NCBI GenBank assembly: GCA_964057225.1
Contig: OZ059896.1
Location: forward strand, 15,760,501-15,824,500
Direction of reading: 5' to 3'
Length of the DNA: 64,000 nucleotides
Source of the DNA: Auanema rhodensis
Taxonomy: Eukaryota; Nematoda; Chromadorea; Rhabditida; Rhabditidae
Position numbers and translations under genes: made by a program. How positions within the stretch are numbered: position 1 is the first letter of the stretch; the number at the start of each line of letters is the position of its first letter. The notes below the pieces were generated by a model. It was not told the origin of the DNA and searched no databases. It saw only the letters and a list, made by a program, of their open reading frames with translations. Shown piece by piece: positions 10,793 through 33,000 of this stretch.

Positions 10793-12782
10793 CTTGCAAT
10801 ATGTATTATGCCGACTGAAGACGAGACGACAATCAATCGTTCTTTTTCTTGTAATCAACATCTATTTTTATATAAGATAGTGTTGATATATAAGAGAGAT
10901 TGAACAACACACGGAACAGGTTACGAGGCCATGTGGCCTTCTATAACGTCTACGTGAAGGGTGTGTTTCCCCTTTCCCTCTCGCCCGTCGGCATAACTAT
11001 TGTCACAAATCGAGAGTTGTGAATATGGCATAAACAGGTACCTGTCTGTCATCACATGAACATAGATGACCAGAAATATCTCATCCTTTATATTTAAAAA
11101 AATGGAATTTTATTAGAATTGAGTTCACCAATGGTGGTTAATTGATAATTCGGCTCTAGTGCATTTGTTGCCACCCACCCTTCAGTGTGGCGATAGTTCA
11201 ATTAATTTGTATTCATCTTTTCAACAACAACCCGGATTATTTGAAAGAAATTTTCCAGAAGTATCCCATATCTTGTAAAAATCCCGGCAATTCTGATCCG
11301 TAATCGAGTACTCTCCCACTTCCGGTACGTATTTAGATGATTTATTTACATGTGTAAATTATTTCAAAGAAAATTATTTGATACATATGAGCAGTTGCTA
11401 TCAGGATTTGCTTTATCAGTAATTTTCTTTTAATTATAGTATTAATTCATATAATTATATGAATAGTTATTTATTACAGTTCTATGTTATTTGCTAATAT
11501 AATTATTTTTTTTTTCAATGTAATTGCAAGTAGAATGTTTAAAAACTCATTTTGAGCTACACATCTCGTTCACACGTTCTCTAACCTTCTAACCGCCTAC
11601 AAAAACTTTTTCTTTAAAGTATCCACGATTTTAAATTGAAATAGGATAAGCTGGAATTCAATCATCTTTTCCGATTTTGTTTCATTTTTCATTTTTTTTT
11701 GATAAACTTGATATTAAGTATTATAACAAATGTTTTGAAAGTGCATGTGTAATTTGAAAAATAACTTAATTTTCCTTTTTGTATTTTAATTAAATGAAAT
11801 ATTAATTTTTTAATTGATTGATTAGTTAATTGAAAATTAGTTTAAAAATAGCCATTCCAGCTTTAATTATAAATGGAGATTTAGAAATGTAAAGAGATAA
11901 GATAAATCCTCACCTATTTACCGCATTAATTATAATTAAAAACTAAAATAAATAAATATTTAAAATTTGAAAAAAATAATAGAAATCTTTTATAAAAAAA
12001 AAGAAAAAAAAACAATTATACAATATTTCTAAAATACACATGAAATCAATTAAAACCCCATTAAACAACGTATCACAACTTGAGAAGATATAGTGGTTAA
12101 TGAATTGCCAAAAAACGGTTCAAACAACTTTTTTCGGAATAAAAATTGAAAAAAAAATGCTCAGAAAGGCAAGCAATAAAACCTTGTTATTTTATACAAA
12201 AAAAGAATATTTGTAAAAATTATTGAAAAATTGAGCTTTGAAAGCAATGAAAACGACAGTTTCTAGTTGGCTGTTTTGAATTTTGGCATTTCATTTAAGG
12301 CCTGAATACATACAGATATAATACAACTTTGAAGCTTTTCTTCGTTAAACAAAAAGAAAATTAATATAAATTAAGTAATTAAGCTCATAATTAAGCTCTA
12401 TTAAAATGACTAGCTTAAAGTGGTGGTACAAGTTTGTTTCTTGGCTATGATTGGTTACAACTTCTCTGATTATTTTTAAAAAAAGAAATGACGACAAAGA
12501 AAGGAGAAGGGAAATTACAGAAAGAAATTGGAAAAAAGAAAGGTTGAAAGTTTAACAAAAACAGCGGAGAGAGGTATGGCATTCAGCGAATTATGGAGAA
12601 AAAGCGAAAAAACAAAACAATAATTTGATATGTTTGTACGAATGATATTGATGATAATCCGTTTTCACATTATATACTATACATATATTATATAATATTC
12701 TATGCAGATAAACTATATTAAAATCTATTTCATAATATAAAAATATATAATTATTGTATTAAACATATGATGATGACGTTGT
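10793..12782. other. intergenic region downstream of the P4-ATPase
   Basis: Between the flippase stop codon and the membrane-protein gene. The part at 10850-11330 is GC-richer, with a short imperfect palindrome GAGGCCATGTGGCCTTC near 10927. It looks more like a promoter or untranslated region than coding sequence. The rest (11330-12780) is AT-rich filler with homopolymer runs. Confidence 0.45.
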
Positions 12783-20839
<8,057 letters not shown>

Positions 20840-21684
20840 ACTGAAACATAGTTGAATACATGAAAAATGAAAAGATTTGTAGAAAAAAAAGGATTTTTTA
20901 AATATTTTTAATTTTATATAGGTTAGAACTTAGAATTCAATGCTTATTATATAATATAAATTAGTATAGGGTTATAATTATAAAATTAAATACTAATAAT
21001 ACATGAAATAGTTGATTATATAATTTATATTATTATATATTTATATATATATATATATATATATAAAGTTTTAAGCTTTTTGTTAAAACTAAAAGAAACA
21101 ATTTCTTGGATGATTCATACGTGTAAAAAGCTATTCATAGGTGTCACATCATGACAAGGAAAATGAGAATGACAAGCAAGAGATGATATGAAATAGAAAT
21201 TACTATATGAATTTGAAAGGAAAAATAAGAAAATTCAATATAAATCTCATATCATATATATAAGAAAAATATTTTACGTTATAACATTAATAGTTAGCAC
21301 ACATATACACAGAGCTCTACATATATATATATATCTGCACAATGCTTTTGTATATATGATTCTGATGAGAACATGTAACAACAAATAAAATGATTATTTT
21401 GTTTATAGTAAAATAGAAAACAGGAAGATATATTAAAAACAGACGTATAGTTATAATCACATAATTATACCTTCAAAAATTAGTTTTGTTCACGAATTGT
21501 TGAACGATTTTCTGAACCCAAATAGGCCGATATTTGCATGAATCTGTGGGCGAATCGGATTAGTTGCTGACAACTGTATGGCAAACGGAAAGACTTTCTC
21601 ACTTTTTCCGTTCATTTCTCTCTTTTGTCCTTTATATCAGTAAACCTCTTCGAATTATTACTTCTCTCCCTCTAAACTATCTCT

Positions 21685-21755
21685 CTCTCTCACTTTTTCT
21701 CTCTCTTCCTCTCTCTCACTCTCTGTATCTGTCTCTCTCTCACACACACACACAA
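21685..21755. repeat. CT/CA microsatellite
   Basis: Interrupted CT repeat ending in a short CA repeat. It lies in the presumed 5' region or intron of the flippase gene and generates spurious Ser/Leu-rich open frames. Confidence 0.8.
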
Positions 21756-23325
21756 TCTCCTACTCTTCTTCTAAATATGCATATACATATCTCATATGGA
21801 AGTGCATTCATCAACTATTCAAGCATCGAAGTAAAGTTAAGCTCATTGTTATCATTTCTTTTCATTTTTCATTTATTTTTTCACAACTTTTTGAAATAAA
21901 AAAAAGTTTTATGAAACATGATGATAACGCTAATTTCATCAATCGATTCAGTTTCAAGAAGGAAAAAAAGGTTATAAGAAATCGACAAATTCAACTAAGC
22001 TAATATCAACTGTAATAATCCTATAGATTAACGTTTATAAAACATTTTTGTTCAAAATGAAACACACAAATGGACAGTTAGTTTGGTCAAATTGAATGTT
22101 CGATGATAAGCAATTTCGAAAAGACTATAATCAATTCAATTTGTTATATGATTCAAAAGCTATAGGATTTAGAAAACTTAAAGCTGTTCAAATAGATTCC
22201 AAATTAAATTTTTAGGGAGAAAAACTGTTAGCAGTAGTGAAAATGAACATCTGATAGCAATTGAGAGAGAGAGAGAGAGAGAGAGAAAGAAACCATTCAG
22301 GACACACATGAACAATGGTTTCAGTTAGAAGTAACATATTAAATGGAGAGTATAGAGAAGAAAAAAGTTCTTTCAACCATATACAGCAATCATTTTTTTC
22401 GGAAAAAAGCAAATAAATTCATCCTCATCTATGTCTCTATGTCTATTAAGCTTTTCTATGTAATATAGCTTGTTAGATCAAATAATAGATAGCATGTTTA
22501 TAGCTTTTTTTTTTGATAAATTTTCATTAAAATGGAAAACATTTTATATTTAAAGTATATTTGAAAGAAAAAGACATATCACCATACATTGTTCATTTCT
22601 CTCTCTAATGAATGAGCATAAAAAAATTAGAAACTTGAAATGAAATCATAAGCATTAATGCTGCAAAGTTGGAAAAATGACAGCAATTATAAACGTATTA
22701 GTGATGATTATTATGATGATGTTTGAAAAATAATATAGATAATCATTATGGTTAAAACATTATTATCATCATCATCATAACTTATATATATATATATAAT
22801 TGTATAATACATAGGAAAAGCTGGAATGAGTTTGAAAAAATAGAGAAAATATGAAAAGAAGACTGTCACATGCAACGGAAATTAATCTTTCTATAGCTAT
22901 TTCAAATGATATTACTATTTCATTGGCTTTTTATCTAAAAATTAAATAAAAAGTTTAAAAAACGATCGACAAAGCTTGTAGTTTGAATTCATTAGCAATA
23001 GCCACATCATGAACCGAATCATTTTCAATGTCTGGATCCATATGATGACGAGGGCAAAATCAATGAATCAGACCTATAGGTTGGGCAGAACTGATAAGCC
23101 TATGAGCACACGTCAATGCTTCATCATGATTTGATAAGGCAATGCTCAAATGAGAAGTTGTAATTATGAAGGAAAAATGAGTTTTTTTTTTCAATTTTGA
23201 AACAACTCATACATATCTATGGATATGTATATATGGATATGTTGATTATAATTCTTTGTATGCTCCTATCCTTCATTTCCTTTCATAACTCTCTCTCAAT
23301 CTCTGTCTACCGGTATTTCTCTCTA

Positions 23326-23356
<31 letters not shown>

Positions 23357-24984
23357 ATCTCTCTCATCCTTTCTACTATTAGTATCCTCAATCTATTTCA
23401 TCCTCCTACGCTTAGAAATCTTCTAATATTTTATGCAAAACCTACTAATTCTTCTACATCTATACAATATACAGTGAATGTTATATTATATTGATTATTA
23501 TTGATTTATTTTATAAATTAAAAAAAATATATTATTTCTTCATATTAATAAAACATCTCTTGTAACATCATTGTCCTCCTGAACTGAACCTTGTTTCCAT
23601 GGGAATTTCACTAGTCCGTTCATGCAAAAACTCGTGTTTAACCAGCTAACGATGGATTTCGTATGAATAGAAAGTCAAAACAGTAAATCCACAACGATTT
23701 TCATCACAATCATTTCCAAATGGAACAAACATAAACATTATTGAAAAATGCTAGAACAAGCTTTAATGTTGTATCAAGCATGCATCACCCAGTCATTATA
23801 GTTTGACTTCTCTTTGATCCTTCCTCCCTTCCTTCTTTCTCATTTCAAGGAAAATCAAACAAGAACACAACGATCCTACTACTCTCACAGGTTAACAATG
23901 CTCAAAATAAAGACAAAAATAAGTTTTAGTTGTCGACAAATTTGGTCATCGAGCGGGATTGGCATAACGAAATCTAGATCCCAATTTCAATTGTACTTCT
24001 CGTGGTTGAAAGAAGACAAATGATTCATCATCTATTTGTATAAGAAACAGCTATGGAAATATGACGTTTGTAAGATGTCAGAGTTAAATTCAATCACAAT
24101 GTCAATAACTGTCTTCGTTATATATATATACATGTGTGTGTATGTGTGTTCAAAAAGAAAAAAATGGCAGAAAACCATTTAACTAGGGTTAGTTAGCTCG
24201 AAACCTCGGTGAACGATAAACTAGCTGACGAAAAGTCTTGACATTTGTCACCATTTTTCTTCAAAATATTGAAATATTTGTGAAAGTTCACGTATTCAAT
24301 CGAAACATTATTATATCAAATTTAACGTAAAAGGAGAATGATAAGATGAATATGAGAAATAGAAGATATAGAAATCTTACTAATAATCACAACTAAAGTA
24401 AGTTTAAAACTTTAAAACTTTAGGAAAAGTGAGAAAGAAATTCACAAATATCATATGTTTAAAGAAGTAATGTTTACATAACTATGATAAACAATGATAA
24501 TATTGTAAAAAGAATAAATTATAAATAATCTTTCATATTCTTTGTATGTAAAATAAAGAGAAAAGATAAATAGTTAATGATGATGATGATACTCATGTTG
24601 TAGTAGATACATATCATACATAGATTAGATCATTTTCTAGTTCTTATATGAAATATTTTGAAACAAAAAAGGAGAAATAAGGAAGAAATTTCCTTGTTCT
24701 CTTTTTCTTTTTTTGGCCAGATGATTTGAATTGCATCATGACAACATGCAAAACGAGACGATACAAAACAATACTTGCTCAAAATTATAGAAAAATAATT
24801 TTTTCGTTGAAAAAAAAGAAAAAAATCAAAAAAGGCTCACCCATTGATGTAGATACAGCTGTTTTAGAGACTTATGTCTTGGTAACGTGTCTGTATGTGC
24901 TTGCACGTGTGTGTATTGTGTGTTGTGTGAGAGGTAGATTTCTATCAACGGTATCGTTCTATCATATTCTGATGAATCGCACAG

Positions 24985-25116
24985 TGCTTGAAGCTGCTCG
25001 AAGTCGAAGTCGAAGTCGAAAATGGGGACCAAATAGAAATGAATATGGTCGAATATAAGAAAACAATTGTTGAGCAACGGACACTGAAAAAGAAAATTTC
25101 AATTGAAACATCATAG
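24985..25116 (+). CDS. possible terminal exon, charged tail (strand ambiguous)
   Basis: After GAATCGCACAG there are 43 open codons and a TAG: CLKLLEVEVEVENGDQ, then MVEYKKTIVEQRTLKKK and a short tail. The composition looks coding. It starts with a small tandem repeat of GAAGTC (three copies). The same island read on the minus strand is also open (QLQALCDSSEYDRTIPLIE), so strand and reality are uncertain. No matching upstream exon was located. Confidence 0.25.
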   Translation, partial: CLKLLEVEVEVENGDQIEMNMVEYKKTIVEQRTLKKKISIETS

Positions 25117-26885
25117 ATACAACATAGTTTTACATATAACGTCTAGGTAACGTGAAAATAAAAAAATTTCAATGCAAACTGAAGAATTTGAAAAAAATTG
25201 TGGATTTAAGCATATTGAAGTGAAGAGTTAGTTGCCATTCAGTAAAACAGATGAAAATGTAGTCTTATTTCAGAGATTCATGAGCAAACAAGCTGTAGAT
25301 AAAGTTTCTCTTGCAAATATATTAGATATAACCAACTTACTTACAAGCATATCATAGATTATATGCTATAGAAATTGAATAAGAATAGAGAAAATGAAGG
25401 AAAAACACATATTATAAGGATATATGTATACAACTACATGCATACTAACCATATCATGTGGCTGAGAAGTCAAGAAAGTAAATATGAGTAGCAGTCAAAA
25501 TGGTATTGTAATGACGTCATAAAATATTAAATAATTAAAATTTTTGAGAAAACTTCTAATAAGAGGACAAGGAAAGACAAAAGACGTAATTGATAATAAG
25601 ATAAAGAATAAAATATATATTATATTATATATTTAATAATGTGTTAAATTAATATAAATATTATAAGAATTTCTTCTGTCTATCGTCTACAAACTTACTA
25701 CTTACTCACCAATGTCATCATAATAAGAAGTTGTGAATAAACAAATAAAAAAAAGTATAAAAAGAATATTTCAATATATAGTTACATATATCATATATAG
25801 TTAGATAGTAAAAAGTTCTACTTTTATTATCCGCTATTTATTATCTCTTCATTTTCAATCAAAAAAACTTTTCTATTTATCGCTTCTGTTAGCAAATCAA
25901 TCAATCAATATTTGATTTTAAATATCCTAAATATCCAAATATATATATATATATATATATAAATTTCTATAGAGAAATATAAATATTAAATATTTTTTTG
26001 ATTAGTATCATGAGAAAAAGTAATTAAATAAGAAAATTAATTATAAAGAAAAGAATAAGTGAATAGCGTTATTATACAAAACTTTCAGCAACATTATATC
26101 GTAATAATCTTAATCTCATACTAAAATTTCATTTTTAAACATTAATATAAAAGTTTTTTATATTTCAAATATATATTTAATTATTTTATTTTCTTATTTA
26201 CATATTTCAATCATGAGAAACCTTTTCAAGCTTATATTAAGACATATATGCTGATGAGAACAATCAACTTAAATAAGTATGATGATGTGGTTGTATGGAA
26301 AATAACAATATGGAATAGAAAAGTTGGAGATCGGCAGAGTAAATTTGAAGTAAAACAAAGAAAAAGGACAACTGCCCTAACTGCAACTTATCGGTATAGA
26401 GGATACAGAGAGACCAGAAAGAAAGTCGATTCTCAATATCAGTTTTGACTGGTGAGGGAACACAGTCACAAATGATTCAAGAATTAAGCGAAATTATAGT
26501 TTTATGATTGAAAAGTAAATTATGAAGAATTTGATGATCTTCAATAGAAAATATTTTTTTTAATTTTGGGTCTATAAATTGAAAGTATAAAACATGTAAC
26601 GACATAGAACAATAGTTATATTAGGCAAGAAGCCTAAAATAGTAGAGCAGCTTCATCGAAAAAAAGGAAAAAGTATACAGAATGTTAGCAAAACGATATT
26701 TTGTGCGCGAAAATTATCTTTTTTTCCTTTCTCAAAACAAAAGAATGGCAGAGACTGGGGCCAAGACAGTGAGATATTGATCGAGTTCAATCAGAGAATA
26801 TGATGAAAGAGATTATTGGGAAAGAATTTCAAAAAGAATAAATCAGTATAGGAAAGATAATATCATTTTGAGATATGCTTATTAC

Positions 26886-26949
26886 CTGAGTACCTGAGCC
26901 AAGTGCCGGGAAACCGTTGTTGAGGGAAAGAATTAGATCGATTCGTTGC
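26886..26949 (-). CDS. possible upstream exon of the P4-ATPase
   Basis: A 64-nt island bounded by CCTTCCCCAG and CTCAG|GTAATA on the minus strand. One open frame (NRSNSFPQQRFPGTWLRYS) leaves phase 1, exactly what the first secure flippase exon at 20839 needs. A second frame (QRIDLILSLNNG) is also open, so this is only suggestive. It would imply a 6-kb first intron. Confidence 0.2.
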
Positions 26950-27236
26950 CTGGGGAAGGAATAGTAGTCAATGTGGGAATGCGAGGATAGAAGAGAAGCA
27001 CGTATATAGTCGGCGAGAATGAGAAATCTAAATGAATATATCGCCTTTCCATTAGGTAACTTCAAAAGGATCAGGAAGATTAAGCTGTAGGAAAGAGGCA
27101 AGGATGAGAGAAAATGAGAGAGAGGGTGGTAACTAATTCAGAAAGAATTTTCAGAGCATAAGATGGCAAGAGAAAGAGAAACAGGTAGAGAATTGGAGGA
27201 TACTATGTAAGAATCAGCAAGATGAAGAGAGGGGGA

Positions 27237-27237
<1 letters not shown>

Positions 27238-27276
<39 letters not shown>

Positions 27277-27300
27277 GATACATAGAGAGAGAGATACATA
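27238..27300. repeat. GA microsatellite
   Basis: About 30 bp of pure GA continued by imperfect GATA/GAGA units. No associated gene feature. Confidence 0.85.
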
Positions 27301-28213
27301 TAGAGAAATGGAGATTTGATACTGCACCGTCTCGGGTACATACATTCATGTAGTACATTGGCTCTCTCTCTTATTCTGAAAATATACATGTAACTCAATC
27401 TAAAAGCCTAGAATTCTATCGCTAATTTTTATTTTAATAAGTAAATAACTAATTATATGCTATATTCAAATAAAGTTTTATGACATTTCGCATAGTTAGC
27501 CAGATATTTCATAATGATTTTACAACAATGCTCAAAGCAACGTATCTAGCTAGTAATATAGCTATTTCTAACTAGTTATAAGTAAAGTTATGATGACAAA
27601 TAGGTTAGTTGAATGAAATTTCTCATCGATAACGACGACAGCTTTTCTTTCTTCAATAGACAATAATTATACTAGACATTCAAATAATACTATAAATCTT
27701 AGATCTATCTATGTATCTATCTATCTATAGATATTACTATATACATATAACTACTTTGCAAAATATCTTTAGTCAGAACAGAATAATAGAGAAAATATGA
27801 CAACAAATGAAGAGAATGAGAAAAGAAAGTTGAAAAATTGATTTGTTGAAGAAAAATTTAATTAAAATGTTAATTTTAGAAATCAGTAATATCAATAACA
27901 TCAGCTTTTACACATATACATATACATATATAAGATTGAATAGGAATAGTAAAGAAAGAGAGGTTCAATTCCTGAAATAGAAAAGGTACGCACACTGTGA
28001 ATGGATAGTTTGTTTGTCATTATTGTGAGTCAAATTTTCAAATAGTTTAGATTTCTTATTTTTTATTCGTTTTTCATTATATATTCTAAGAATTGAGAGA
28101 AGAATTATATTAAAAACTAAAGATATTATAGAATAATAGCCTAGAACTCGTGATTTTGAAATTGGCTTAGTCTAAGAAGCCCCACGAATTTAGGAAAGCT
28201 TAGATGCCTTAAG

Positions 28214-28424
28214 ATGAAGCTGTACACGCTGTTGAACTATATTGCCATTCCAAGAGTGTTCAATGGTGCAACAGATCAGTATAAACCATTCGGCATTCTT
28301 TTCGTCTGCTTTCCGGACAGAAAACGGATGCCGACACTAAACTCGTTGACGTCGAGCACAACGTTCGTCAACAGAAGGCCGAGTGACGAGTTCGATGAGC
28401 AAACATAGGTGGGAATGAGAAAAT
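28214..28424. other. GC-rich island with open frames on both strands
   Basis: An unusually GC-rich block for this window. On the plus strand an ATG at 28214 opens 64 codons to a TAG at 28408 (ends NRRPSDEFDEQT). On the minus strand a segment after GTCGTCGCTCAG is also open (LLLTNVVLDVNEFSVGIRF, then a potential donor AATG|GTTTAT near 28282). One of the two is probably a real exon. I cannot decide which, and I do not recognise either protein. Confidence 0.35.
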
Positions 28425-30030
28425 TGCTGAGCGACGACCGGAATGGAGATAACTTCAGATAATTTTTTAAATTGATCTATCCGATTTGATTGAAACTTCC
28501 GGTTCCGGAAGAAAAATATATTACTTAGTGCATGGAAAGATTAAAGTTGAATGCATGCCATGGATTCTAGAAATGCACATGCAGTAGCGGTATCGGATTG
28601 ATCTTCTGAAGCAAAACCAGAAACATAGTAAGTTTATGGAGGAAAAATAGAAAAGATAAATAAAGTATCGTCATGTGATACAACATTCAATTCACGCGAG
28701 AAAAGTATATATAAAGTTTGAGAATACTGCTCTAAATCATATTTAAAATAAAATAAATTATTTTAAGATACCGGAAAGGTATAAGATATACATACATACA
28801 TATCTTGTATAAAGAAATTATAAAAATATAAAATATTCATCATAATATTTTATTTAATATATTATTTATATAGCAGATTGTAATAGAAATGTGAAAATAA
28901 TTATTTGGCTCTGATGAAAGTTCGTGAGAAGCTAAGAAAACAACGCAACCTATTCAATATGCTAATTAAGCGTGACTCTTTGCGTGCAGTAATATGAAAG
29001 CATGGAAAATCATTTTTACAGTTTGAAAGCTAAATGAATGGTTGTATTCGACTGCAATTCAAATTTATACAGTAACATCCGTTGTTATAGGAAACAACTC
29101 ACGGAAAATCACTTCACACAATATGATGAGATGGTTGAACTGAATGTTTCTAGCGACGACTTTCCAACTTCACAAGACTGAGATAGACTAAGTAAATGAG
29201 AGAGTAAGCGAAATAATTGACTACTGGAAACATGTCTTATGAATGAAAGATAACTACCATTTGTTAAATAAACTTGTAGTAGCATGCTTAACCGTTTGCT
29301 CTTTGGCAAACAAGATCAACAGACATTGAAAGAAATTGTCAATGAATGGCAATTCGTTCAAATAAAGTTGGATATATTGAATGTCGTTTTAAGAAATATT
29401 CAGACTCACTATAATGACTTTCAGCTATATTGAAGATTCAAAACAGCATGTTCAATAATAACTAATAAATCAAGATCAAACTAATGAAAGTCTTGAAGAC
29501 AAGGAGAAGAGTGGGAGGCGGATGTCATAGTTCAAACAGGACGTTTGTAGGCAACTCGAGAGCGGAAGAGCAAATACATTTTATGAAGCAGAATACGCAA
29601 CGAACTACACGAACTGTACCTCTCCCAAATTCATGGGTTTCCTAACTATAACTTGAACAAACACATGTAAGGAAAAGACAACTATGCGCTACCGAAGGCG
29701 AAATTTCAAAGGTTATGTCAGCAATCGTTGAAACAGGAAAGTCCAACAGCTGTGAAAAGCTAACAGAAAACGTTCTGGATCATATCGTTTGTCTCGATCA
29801 CAGTTCAAGTAGAATTGTATAATTTATTTCGAAGAGTGGCGTGATAGAAAGAAAAAACAATGCTTGAAAATTGAGAAAAGTACAATGCTGGACTTATAGT
29901 CTCACCCCTATCCTTATCCTCTAAATACATGTTAGTGCAACTACATTAATTTTGCAAAAAAATGTGAACAATCTTCTTATAACAAATAAAAATAGTTTAA
30001 ATAGTAAGAAATATCTAAAAATGGGACACT

Positions 30031-33000
30031 TTATTGAGCATCATCCATTCTACAGCAGAAATACACTGGTGCCATTTTCATCTTATCGTTTGAACCCTAA
30101 GAATTTTAGCTATGAAGATCTTTACAAAATTTTTAAAATACCTTAATAAGACCTTCATCATCGTCGCAAGACAATAATTGACCCATGAATCCCGTTTCAT
30201 CTCCGTAGATAACGCGAGTCTGAAAATAATGTTCGTGTCAGGCGTCTGGAAACAATGATACTCACATGTTCATGAACCTTCGGTCGCACAGGTAGAATTT
30301 GGTCAAAATCTGCATCAACCTGGGTATCATAATCAAGAAGCATGACTTGACAACGTCCATCCTGTAAAACAAACACAAATAAAAACCGAAGTAAATGACA
30401 AGAAAAACCTCGACTCTCTTAATGATTCCTTCTCTGTCATGATAACGACTGTCATCGTGGTTATTTTTAATGGTGACAAAAAGATTCTCCATAACCCATT
30501 CTCCATTTTCCAAGAAGTGGTATGCTATAATGATATGATATAACTTGAACGACAACTTAGCTTACGTATTTCATTTCCTCCTCCACCTCCATTATCATAT
30601 GATCCTCGTACGTAGGGTGATGGAGCTGAATAATCACCATACATACCTCCTGGGGTCATAGGATTATAATTTCCTTAACATAAGATATCAATTACTCATT
30701 AAAACAAGTAGCGTTTGACTCTTTTCTTGAATCAACAAGAGCTTACCTGGTGTTTGTGGGTTAAGCATATTGCCAGGAGTGGGTACGCTATAGGCAGGAG
30801 AAGAGGGTTGCTCATAGTGTGGTCCTCCGTCCTGAAGAAAATGGTTTTTGGATTCCAAAAAAACATAAAAACAAACATCATCTTCGTCGTCGCTACTGTC
30901 CCTGTCGTTATCTCTGGCTGGAGTGGCGGCTGGCTCATAAGCAGGAGTTCTTCCGCCATCATACGCGGGAGTTCTAGCACCGTCATAAGCAGGCGTTCTG
31001 CTTCCGTCATAAGCAGGTGTTCGTCCCCCATCATAAGCTGGAGTTCTTCCACCATCATGAGCTGGTGTCCGCCCTACAAAAGGTGAAAATCTATCAAGAT
31101 TTGATTAAGAGAATCGAACCTCCATCATATGCTGGTGTTCTTCCTCCATCGTATCCGGGAGTCATACCACCATAATGGGGTGTGCGGCCACTATCGTGCA
31201 TAGGAGTCTGAGCTCCATACATAGGAGTTTGAGCTCCATACATTGGTGTCTTAGCACTAGTGTACATTGGTGTCCGACCGTCATCGAAGGCAGCCGGAGT
31301 TCTGCTGTACATATTGGTAACAGATCCTCCAGGAGTTCCATCACCGACAAGCAGAATTCTTGATCTATCAACAGAGATGGTCTAAGAATAAACATATTAC
31401 ATATACGACAAAATATGTTAACAAGATACTTTGCATTGTGTATGAAGCTCCACTCGGACTGTTTGCTCAGTAGCATCTTTCACAATTCCAAAATAGCCCT
31501 TGAGAGGACCTTGAGTAATACGAACACTCTTTCCTATTAACGTATTATCACGTCTGGCTCGAGTAGGGTTATTAAGAGGAGGTCCCATAGCTCCAGCTAA
31601 AAAAATTAGAATAAACATGTATCGTTAAAACTTCTAACTTGTAGTGCTGCCACCAGGTGTTTGTCCACCGCGCATACTTCTTCCGGAAACACTTTGAGCA
31701 GGGGTCATACCACCGTAAACACTAGCGTTATCAGCCCTTCTTGGAGACATGAAAGGATTTGGCGTGATCATTAAACGATTCATAGTTGGCATCTCCGCAG
31801 CTGAATAGCAAACGTTTAAAAATAAATATGATTAAAATCTTACATTTAGGCTTTGACCCAACTAACAGAAGGTGGCGTGGCTTACAAACAAATACTCCTC
31901 CATTCTCAGTATGACGACGTGAATAAACAAATGCAAATGAACGATACAAATGCTTGATCTCTCCTTGCTTTTCCTCTTCTTTGTCTTTCTTAGCCTAAAT
32001 CAGAGTTATGCATAGACTCCATTCAAGGTAAAAATCCATACAGCATGTGGACCATCAATGATTTTAACCATATCTTTGACTTCAATTGTGTTTTGCTGAC
32101 TGTCAAGAGCTTTAATATTTCTGCTATCCTTTTTACACTGGATGGATTGAGGTTTAACACGCACAATCTAAATTTCAAGCGTAACAAACTTATTTTAGTT
32201 GATGAGAGAATGAACCTTTCCCTGCATCGTTAAAATTTCTACATGTTCTTTCTCCAAACGGGTAATAACTCCAGCAGTTTGTTGATCTATCATAACTAAA
32301 TCATGATACTGGTATTGACCAAGTGAATCAACTCCAGTAGTAACGTCAGCACAGAGTTGTACATCCCGAGGACGAACTTTCATCTGAATGAAATTCAATC
32401 TAGGTACCATAGTAATGGATAACCAACCTCAGCCACTCCCAAATCACTGATTACCACAACCATGTTCGCCTCCACACGAACAATCATACCCGTATCACCT
32501 TCATATCGTCCACCGATAACCTTGATATGATCTCCAGCTTTGAAGAACTTTTTCAATTCGAATGCATTCAAAGTTAAAGCTTCCTGAGTTAAACAGTAAT
32601 AATAACGTATAATTTCGATTGAAGTTTTACCTTTAAGTCTTCGTGTTCAGGAATAATGACAACCTTATCACCATCTACACTTTCTACTTTACCACGCAGA
32701 TTAACCAATTCTCCTTCAGTTACTTCTATAGTATCTCCAGGAGCAAAATTATGTCCCTTTTCTCTTACTGTAGTAGCTTCCACTGTAAATTACTGAGTTT
32801 AGAAGATTTCAAACAAACAGATTCATACATTCTTTTTTGAGATCATCGTTAGTTTCTTGGAAGATTTCTAGCTCTGCTAATGTAGGCTTAACGCCATCGG
32901 CAACCTAGAAAAACAGTGATTAGATTTTGAGATAATCAAAATATTTACAATAGCGTTCATAGGGAATGATTTATACAAAAATCCTCGTCGATAATGACCA

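Larger units (their letters stand above)
20840..30030. other. long AT-rich region between flippase and SPT5
   Basis: Nine kilobases with no continuous gene recognised. It presumably contains the unresolved 5' exons and promoter of the P4-ATPase and the 3' flank of SPT5. GC-richer islands that could be exons occur near 21510-21590, 24985-25116, 26886-26949 and 28214-28424. The 21.55-kb island, read leftward after CCATACAG, is open in two frames and may be a flippase 5' exon. The rest is AT-rich filler with CT, GA and TA microsatellites (21685-21755, 22264-22287, 23320-23365, 25938-25962). Confidence 0.5.

Noticed and set aside
29952-30146. 64-codon plus ORF overlapping the SPT5 3' end
   Set aside because: It is the antisense shadow of the last SPT5 exons; the minus-strand reading matches the SPT5 C-terminus.
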